Notes under the pieces: generated by a model
Databases searched by the model: none
Told to the model about the DNA's origin: nothing
Seen by the model: the letters and a program-made list of their open reading frames with translations, nothing else
Source: an uncultured Collinsella sp.
Lineage (GTDB): Bacteria; Actinomycetota; Coriobacteriia; Coriobacteriales; Coriobacteriaceae
DNA length: 64,000 bases
Assembly (NCBI GenBank): GCA_958427145.1
Contig: CAUAAZ010000005.1
Coordinates: 38,699-102,698, forward strand
Direction: 5' to 3'
Translations under genes and position numbers: made by a program
Shown here: positions 57,395 through 64,000 of the stretch, piece by piece
How the letters are laid out: the number at the start of each line of letters is the position of its first letter
Position numbering within the stretch: the stretch's first letter is position 1

Positions 57395-58642
57395 ATGGAA
57401 CAGAGAGTTGCAATCACCGGCATCGGTGCCGTATCGCCGCTCGGCAACACGGCGCTTGCCACCTGGGCGGCCATGTGCGCCGGCACGTGCGGCATCGGCC
57501 CGATCACGCACTTCGATACCGATGCGTTTGTCGTCAAGGTGGCAGCCGAGGTCAAGGGCTTTGACGGCAACGAGTACTTTGGCAAGCGTGACGCCAAGCA
57601 TCTCGACCCCTGCGTTCAGTTTGCGATGGCGGCTTCGGACGAAGCCATGCACGATGCGGGCTTTGATGTCGAAGGCGCCATCGATCGCGAGCGCCTGGGC
57701 GTCTACGTGGGTTCAGGCGTGGGCGGCATGCAGACACTCGTCGACAACGTCCATATGATTGCCGACCGTGGGCCCCGCCGCGCATCGCCTTACATGATCG
57801 CGATGATGATCCCCAACATGGCATCGGGCAATATCGCAATCCGTCACAAAGCAAAGGGGCCGACCCTGCCCGTCGTGACCGCTTGCGCCACCTCGGCCCA
57901 TGCGGTGGGCGAGGCGTTCCGCGCCATCAAGCACGGCTATGCCGACGCGATCCTCGCGGGCGGCGCCGAGGCTGCAATTATCCCCGATGCCGTTGCGGGC
58001 TTTACGTCCTGCCGCGCATTGACCACCAACCCCGATCCCGCGACGGCCTGCCGTCCGTTCGATGCAGACCGCGACGGCTTTGTGATGGGCGAGGGCGCCT
58101 GCGTGCTGGTACTCGAGAGCATGGAACACGCGCTGGCTCGCGGGGCGCACATTTATGCCGAGGTCGTGGGCTACGGCAACACCGATGATGCCTATCACAT
58201 CACGAGCCCTGATCCCGAGGCTGCCGGCATTGCCCGCGCGATATCGCTGGCGGTTGCCGAGGGTGACGTCAAGCCTTCCGAGGGTCTCTACATCAATGCC
58301 CACGGCACATCTACCAAGCTCAACGATTCGTCCGAGACGGCGGGCATTAAGCGTGCGCTCGGCGAGGACGCGGCGCGCGCCGCGCACGTCTCGTCGACTA
58401 AGTCGATGACCGGCCACATGATCGGTGCCACGGGCGCCATCGAGGTCATGGCCTGCGCCATGGCGCTCGAGCAGGGCGTGGTGCCGCCGACCATTAACTA
58501 CCACACGCCCGATCCCGCCTGCGATCTTGACTACACGCCCAATCGCGCGGTTCGCGCCGACCTTACCTGGGCGCTTTCGACCAACCTGGGCTTTGGCGGA
58601 CACAACGCCGCCATCGCGCTGCGTAGATATACGAGGAGCTAG
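57395..58642 (+). CDS. fabF: Beta-ketoacyl-ACP synthase II
   Basis: 415 residues from the ATG at 57395 (GAGGAG 6 bp upstream; an adjacent ATG at 57392 is also possible). The elongating condensing enzyme. The active-site Cys is in VTACATSAHAVGEA (about 162), with His in NAHGTSTKLND and GHMIGATGAIE. The start QRVAITGIGAVSPLG is typical. Confidence 0.95.
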   Translation: MEQRVAITGIGAVSPLGNTALATWAAMCAGTCGIGPITHFDTDAFVVKVAAEVKGFDGNEYFGKRDAKHLDPCVQFAMAASDEAMHDAGFDVEGAIDRERLGVYVGSGVGGMQTLVDNVHMIADRGPRRASPYMIAMMIPNMASGNIAIRHKAKGPTLPVVTACATSAHAVGEAFRAIKHGYADAILAGGAEAAIIPDAVAGFTSCRALTTNPDPATACRPFDADRDGFVMGEGACVLVLESMEHALARGAHIYAEVVGYGNTDDAYHITSPDPEAAGIARAISLAVAEGDVKPSEGLYINAHGTSTKLNDSSETAGIKRALGEDAARAAHVSSTKSMTGHMIGATGAIEVMACAMALEQGVVPPTINYHTPDPACDLDYTPNRAVRADLTWALSTNLGFGGHNAAIALRRYTRS

Positions 58643-58645
58643 AGC

Positions 58646-59119
58646 ATGGATTCCAAAAGACTTGCCGAGATAGCCGATGTTATGGAGGACCGCGGCCTCA
58701 CGCGCGTGCGCGTTGAGGAGCCCGATGGCACCGCGGTCGAACTCGAGCGCGCGAGCGCCGCACAGCCGGTTGCCGTGCCCATGCCCATGCCGAGCGCTAT
58801 GGCAGCTCCAGTTGCAGCTCCCACAGTCGCGCCTGCCGCACCGGAGCCCGCCGCGCAGGCACCTGCCGCCGCACCGGAGCCCAAGGGCACCGAGGTGACC
58901 GCTCCCATGGTCGGCGTTTTCTATGCTGCCCCGGCGCCGGGCGACGAACCGTTTGTGCACGTGGGCTCCAAGGTCAAGGCTGGCGAGACCCTTTGCATCA
59001 TCGAGGCCATGAAGGTTCTCAACGAGGTGACGGCAGAGGCGGATGGCGAGGTGCTCGAGATCTGCGTGGCCGACGGCGACCTCGTGGAGTTCGGCAGCTG
59101 CCTCATGAGGATCGGATAG
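58646..59119 (+). CDS. accB: Biotin carboxyl carrier protein of acetyl-CoA carboxylase
   Basis: 157 residues. An N-terminal helix, an Ala/Pro-rich linker (about 35-80) and a C-terminal biotinyl domain with the biotinylated Lys in CIIEAMKVLNEV (about 121). PMVGVFYAAPAPGDEPFV forms the protruding thumb region. It is the substrate of the divergent birA product and shuttles carboxyl groups between AccC and AccDA. Confidence 0.95.
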   Translation: MDSKRLAEIADVMEDRGLTRVRVEEPDGTAVELERASAAQPVAVPMPMPSAMAAPVAAPTVAPAAPEPAAQAPAAAPEPKGTEVTAPMVGVFYAAPAPGDEPFVHVGSKVKAGETLCIIEAMKVLNEVTAEADGEVLEICVADGDLVEFGSCLMRIG

Positions 59120-59128
59120 GTGATATCC

Positions 59129-59551
59129 ATGAACAAAGAAGAGCTCAAGAAGCTGTTACCGCATCGCGAGCCGATGCTTTTGCTCGACGAAGCCGAGCTG
59201 GTGGGCGACGAGGCCCACGGCAAGATCACGATTACGGGCGACGAATACTTTTTGCAGGGGCATTTTCCGGGAAACCCGGTGGTCCCCGGCGTGATCCAGT
59301 GCGAGATGCTCGCCCAAAACTGCTGCGTGCTGCTGATGGGCGATGAGGAGGCGCGCGGCGCGACGCCGTTCTACACGAGTCTGGACAAGGTGCGCTTTAA
59401 GCGTCCGGTGCGCCCGGGCGACACGGTGGATCTGGTGTGCACCATCACGCGTGCGCGCGGGCCGTTCCGCTTTGCGACGGGTACTGCGAGCGTCAACGGT
59501 GAGGTTTGCTGCCGCGCCGATATGTCTTTTGCACTCATGCACGAAAGTTAA
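59129..59551 (+). CDS. fabZ: 3-hydroxyacyl-ACP dehydratase
   Basis: 140 residues from the ATG at 59129 (AGGTGA 5 bp upstream; a GTG at 59120 follows accB directly but lacks a ribosome site). LLPHREPMLLLDE near the start and the catalytic His in QGHFPGNPVVPGVIQCEMLAQ (about 48-68) define FabZ. It dehydrates 3-hydroxyacyl-ACP in each cycle. Confidence 0.94.
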   Translation: MNKEELKKLLPHREPMLLLDEAELVGDEAHGKITITGDEYFLQGHFPGNPVVPGVIQCEMLAQNCCVLLMGDEEARGATPFYTSLDKVRFKRPVRPGDTVDLVCTITRARGPFRFATGTASVNGEVCCRADMSFALMHES

Positions 59552-59561
59552 GGAAGGCTTC

Positions 59562-60891
<1,330 letters not shown>

Positions 60892-60905
<14 letters not shown>

Positions 60906-62616
60906 AAAAGCGAAGACGGTCAACGTCCTCGAGGGGCCGATGACCGAGTCGTGCGCCGAGTTTCCCGCGCGCCACGTGTTTATCAAGTGTCCGGAGTGCC
61001 GCCGCGTGATCGATGAGGCACGCCTGCACGACAACCTCGAGGTCTGCCCTCGTTGCGGCAAACACTTTCGCGTGAGCGGTCGCGCGCGCATGCGCATGAC
61101 GGTCGACGAGGGCACGTTTGAGGAATGGGATGCCAATCTGGCGTCGGAGGATTTCCTCTCGTTTCCCGGCTATGTCGACAAGCTCAAGAGCGTGAGCGAA
61201 CGTTCGGGCGAGCGCGATGCCGTTGTGTGCGGCAAGGGCAAAATCTGCGGTTGCGATACGGCGCTCTTCTTTATGGACGCCAACTTTATGATGGGCTCGA
61301 TGGGTTCCGTGGTGGGCGAGAAGATCTGCCGCACATTTGAGCGTGCGACCGAGCTGGGACTGCCGGTCGTTGGCTTTACCGTATCGGGTGGCGCTCGCAT
61401 GCAGGAAGGCGTGACCTCGCTCATGCAGATGGCCAAAATCTCTGCGGCGGTTAGGCGCCATAGCGAGGCGGGCGGCCTGTATATCACGGTGCTCACTGAC
61501 CCCACGACCGGAGGCGTAACCGCGAGCTTTGCCATGGAGGGCGATATTATCCTGGCCGAGCCCGATGCCCTGACGGCATTTGCCGGCCCGCGCGTGATCG
61601 AGCAGAACATGCACAAGCGCCTGCCCAAGGGATTCCAGCGCTCCGAGTTTTTGCTGGAGCACGGCTTTTGCGATGCCGTTGTTCCGCGTGGCGAGATTGC
61701 GCTCACGGTAGGCGAGCTGCTGGCGCTGCACGAAGGGCACGCGCCCGGCCTGGGGGCACCGCATGAGATCGTGCATACGGGTCGCCGCGGCAAAAAGCTG
61801 GGACACTTGTTCAAGCGCTCGGCCGCACCAAAAACCGCGCTCGAGATTGTCAAGCAGACCCGCTCGGCAGATCGCGCCACGGCAGGCGAGATGATCTCGC
61901 TGGGCCTGGATGGATTTGTGGAGCTGCACGGCGACCGCTACTTTGGCGACGACGCCGCTGTGGTGGCTGGCATTGGCTGGAAAGACGGGCGCCCCGTAAC
62001 GGTCATCGCCATCGAGCGCGGCACCACGACCAAAGAGCGCATGCGTCGCAACTTTGGCATGGCACATCCCGAGGGCTACCGCAAAGCGCGTCGCCTTATG
62101 CGCCAGGCCGAAAAGTTTGGTCGACCGGTTCTGTGCCTGGTCGATACTTCGGGCGCGTTTTGCGGCATCGGTGCCGAGGAGCGCGGCCAGGGCGAGGCGA
62201 TTGCTCAGAATCTCATGGAGATGAGCGGCCTTAAGACACCGATTGTCTCGGTGGTGACAGGCGAGGGCGGCTCTGGTGGCGCGCTGGCGCTGTCCGTGGC
62301 CGACCGCATCCTGATGCTCTCGAGCTCGGCCTATTCAGTCGTGAGCCCCGAGGCCTGTGCGTCGATCCTGTGGAAGGATACCGAGCGTGCGGATGAGGCC
62401 GCCGAGGCGCTTAAGCTCACGGCCCCCGATCTGCTGACGCTCGGCATCATCGACGGCATTGTTGACGATAAGGGCCTGTCGCATGAGGAGATCGCCTGTG
62501 CCGTCATGTCCTCGGCATTTGATGCCTTCGATACGCTTGGGCAGCTCGACGACGCGACCCTCACAAACCTCCGCTACGAAAAGTACCGCGCAATCGGTCG
62601 ATACCGCACGATGTGA
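60892..62616 (+). CDS. accDA: Fused acetyl-CoA carboxyltransferase beta-alpha (AccD-AccA)
   Basis: 574 residues combining both carboxyltransferase subunits. The AccD half (about 1-285) has the zinc ribbon CPECR ... CPRCGKHF (about 33-58) and TVSGGARMQEGVTSLMQMAK. The AccA half (about 300-574) has FVELHGDRYFGDDAAVVAGIG, ERGTTTKERMRRNFGMAHPEG and the oxyanion GEGGSGGALAL. It makes malonyl-CoA with AccB and AccC. ATG at 60892 or 60898, both overlapping accC. Confidence 0.95.
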
Positions 62617-62656
62617 CAAAGGGACAGCCCGCATGTCATATTGGGAAAGGCGTTCC

Positions 62657-63871
62657 ATGCTACAAGTTTCTAACACCTCGTTTACAACGTCGGTTTCATC
62701 AAACGCCATGGCCGTGGTGGACTATCTGTCCAAAAGCATGATGTCGGCGCTGCCGTTTATTGTCTGCGCGGCGTTGTTCCGCACCGTCGCTGTCATTATG
62801 GGCGAAGGCATGCTGGGCCTGTGGTCTGCCGATTCCGATATCTATCGCCTGTTCTACAGTTGGCTCTATAACGCCGGCTACTACTTTTTGCCCATTTATC
62901 TTGGTTGGGCGGCCGCCCGCCAGCTCGGTTGCTCGGAGCAGCTGGGCATGATGCTGGGCGGCGTATTGATTGCACCCGATTTACTCAAGCTTGTCGATGC
63001 CGCATCGACGACGGGGGCATCGATGACTTCCGTGTATGGTCTGCTTCCTGCGCCGGTCAACGATTACACGACGACTGTTATTCCGGTTCTCATCTCGGTG
63101 CCCGTGCTATGGCGAGTGGAGTGTTTCTTTAAGCGCGTTATCCCTAAGGCCGTGGCGTTTTCGTTCGTTCCGTTTGCGACCATGCTTGTCATGGTTCCGG
63201 TTTCGCTGTGTATTACGGCGCCGGCGGGCAGCTATCTGGGCATGCTGTTGGGCCAGCTTATGTTTATGCTTGGCAATTCCGGTGGCATCATGTCGCTGCT
63301 CACGCTCATGGGGCTTGCTGCGGGCTGGGAGTTCCTAAAGATCGCCGGCGTCAGCAACGTTGTCCTATCGCTCGCCTATGCGCAGTTTATGAGTGTGGGA
63401 ACGGATTCGTGCATCCTGATCGCTGCGACGATGGCAACGTTCGCCGTTTGGGGCATGCCCTTTGGCGCGTCGCTTCGCGTTGCGGATAAGGACGAGAAGG
63501 CGCTCATGCTGGGCTATTCAATCTCGGGTGTTCTTGGCGGCGTAAGCGAGCCGGCGCTGTACGGTTGCGGCTTTAAATATGGCAGGTGCCTGACGTGCAT
63601 GGCCATTGGCGGCGCCGTCGGAGGCCTTGTTGCGGCCGTGGGCCACGTTACGGCCTATACCATCGGCATGACGAATGTCCTTATGGTCATTGGCTTTGCC
63701 ACGGGCGGCATCTCGAACCTGCTGTGGTGCTGCGCTGCCGGCGGTATGGCATTTGCGGTGTCTGCGGCGCTGAGCTACTGCTTTGGCGTGGTGCCGGCGA
63801 AGGGACAGACGACGGGGGACGGAGCCGATTCACCCGAAACCTCGAAGAGCGTGGCCGAAGTAAGCGCGTAA
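62657..63871 (+). CDS. Stand-alone PTS EIIC, glucoside-type
   Basis: 404 residues from the ATG at 62657 (GGAAAGG 6 bp upstream; an ATG at 62633 would add 8). It resembles EIIC of beta-glucoside/sucrose permeases: about ten transmembrane helices, with SALPFIVCAALFRTVAVIMG near the start and the GVSEPALYGCGFK motif (about 303-315) that lines the sugar site. No EIIB or EIIA domain is attached and none follows, so phosphate must come from other PTS proteins, or the protein has lost transport-coupled phosphorylation. It follows accDA by 40 bp. Confidence 0.82.
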   Translation: MLQVSNTSFTTSVSSNAMAVVDYLSKSMMSALPFIVCAALFRTVAVIMGEGMLGLWSADSDIYRLFYSWLYNAGYYFLPIYLGWAAARQLGCSEQLGMMLGGVLIAPDLLKLVDAASTTGASMTSVYGLLPAPVNDYTTTVIPVLISVPVLWRVECFFKRVIPKAVAFSFVPFATMLVMVPVSLCITAPAGSYLGMLLGQLMFMLGNSGGIMSLLTLMGLAAGWEFLKIAGVSNVVLSLAYAQFMSVGTDSCILIAATMATFAVWGMPFGASLRVADKDEKALMLGYSISGVLGGVSEPALYGCGFKYGRCLTCMAIGGAVGGLVAAVGHVTAYTIGMTNVLMVIGFATGGISNLLWCCAAGGMAFAVSAALSYCFGVVPAKGQTTGDGADSPETSKSVAEVSA

Positions 63872-63909
63872 ACCTGTGCGACACAAGGACGATTCCTTTG
63901 CCATATTCC

Positions 63910-63943
63910 AAGGCCGTGGCCCGTGTGGGTTGTGGCCTTTTTT
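63910..63943 (+). terminator. Terminator after the EIIC gene
   Basis: AAGGCCGTGGCCC / GGGTTGTGGCCTT stem followed by TTTTTTG. Beyond it TTGACA near 63967 may start the next unit, but the window ends. Confidence 0.75.
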
Positions 63944-64000
63944 GTAGGCTCTGTTAGACCAAAATTGACATATAGCATTTTTCCGATTTGGGACGATAAT

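Overview
The window looks like a GC-rich chromosomal segment of a Gram-positive coriobacterium, most likely Collinsella or a close relative. The reasons are strong C/G-ending codon use, a short actinobacterial-type RpoB, a FeoA-FeoB fusion, an AccD-AccA fusion, a FabK-type fatty acid synthase cluster, and a Bacillus-like order of housekeeping genes. No rRNA gene is present, so the genus is an inference.

Layout. 1-3.4 kb: the 3' end of a PepD dipeptidase, a minus-strand hipBA pair, and mntP behind a yybP-ykoY-type manganese riboswitch. 3.7-9.2 kb: disA-ispD-ispF-cysS-rlmB-rae1, closely packed and overlapping. 9.2-10.7 kb: a second HipA-family gene with a fused DNA-binding head and a large palindromic operator. 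10.8-16 kb: five tRNA genes (Thr-UGU, Tyr, Thr-GGU, Met, Trp), tuf, rpmG, secE, nusG, rplK and rplA. 16.2-35.6 kb: an accessory block that splits rplKA from rplJL. It holds a metallophosphoesterase with a ParB/BMP-like protein, an MscS channel, a binding-protein ABC transporter, a WYL-type regulator, asnS, a PTS EIIA, an esterase, feoAB, an MFS exporter, a GH13 glycosidase, a family 6-like DNA glycosylase, an unidentified gene and an aminotransferase. 36-46.6 kb: rplJ-rplL, galU, rpoB-rpoC. 47-48.5 kb: an ECF sigma factor and its membrane-anchored partner. 49-52.4 kb: rpsL-rpsG-fusA-rpsJ. 52.5-62.6 kb: birA divergent from fabH-acpP-fabK-fabD-fabG-fabF-accB-fabZ-accC-accDA. 62.7-63.9 kb: a stand-alone PTS EIIC.

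How the genes work together. The macromolecular synthesis genes follow the ancestral order known from Bacillus (disA ... rlmB-yacP ... rpmG-secE-nusG-rplKA ... rplJL-rpoBC ... rpsL-rpsG-fusA ... rpsJ), with accessory genes inserted at several joints. The fab/acc cluster encodes all steps from acetyl-CoA carboxylation through the elongation cycle, and BirA supplies the biotin ligase for AccB.

The most unusual content is of three kinds. First, two HipA-family loci have very regular palindromic operators: three sites at exact 27-bp spacing for hipBA, and a 22-bp perfect inverted repeat for the one-gene HTH-HipA locus. Second, the C-terminus of RpoC carries a helix-hairpin-helix segment resembling the C-terminal domain of the RNA polymerase alpha subunit. 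Third, the intergenic regions are dense with structured repeats: GGGACAGG hairpins, tandem palindromes with 62-bp and 80-bp periods, and two large nested palindromes sharing a conserved CACTTAATGTG core, one of which carries the likely rplJ promoter in its arm.
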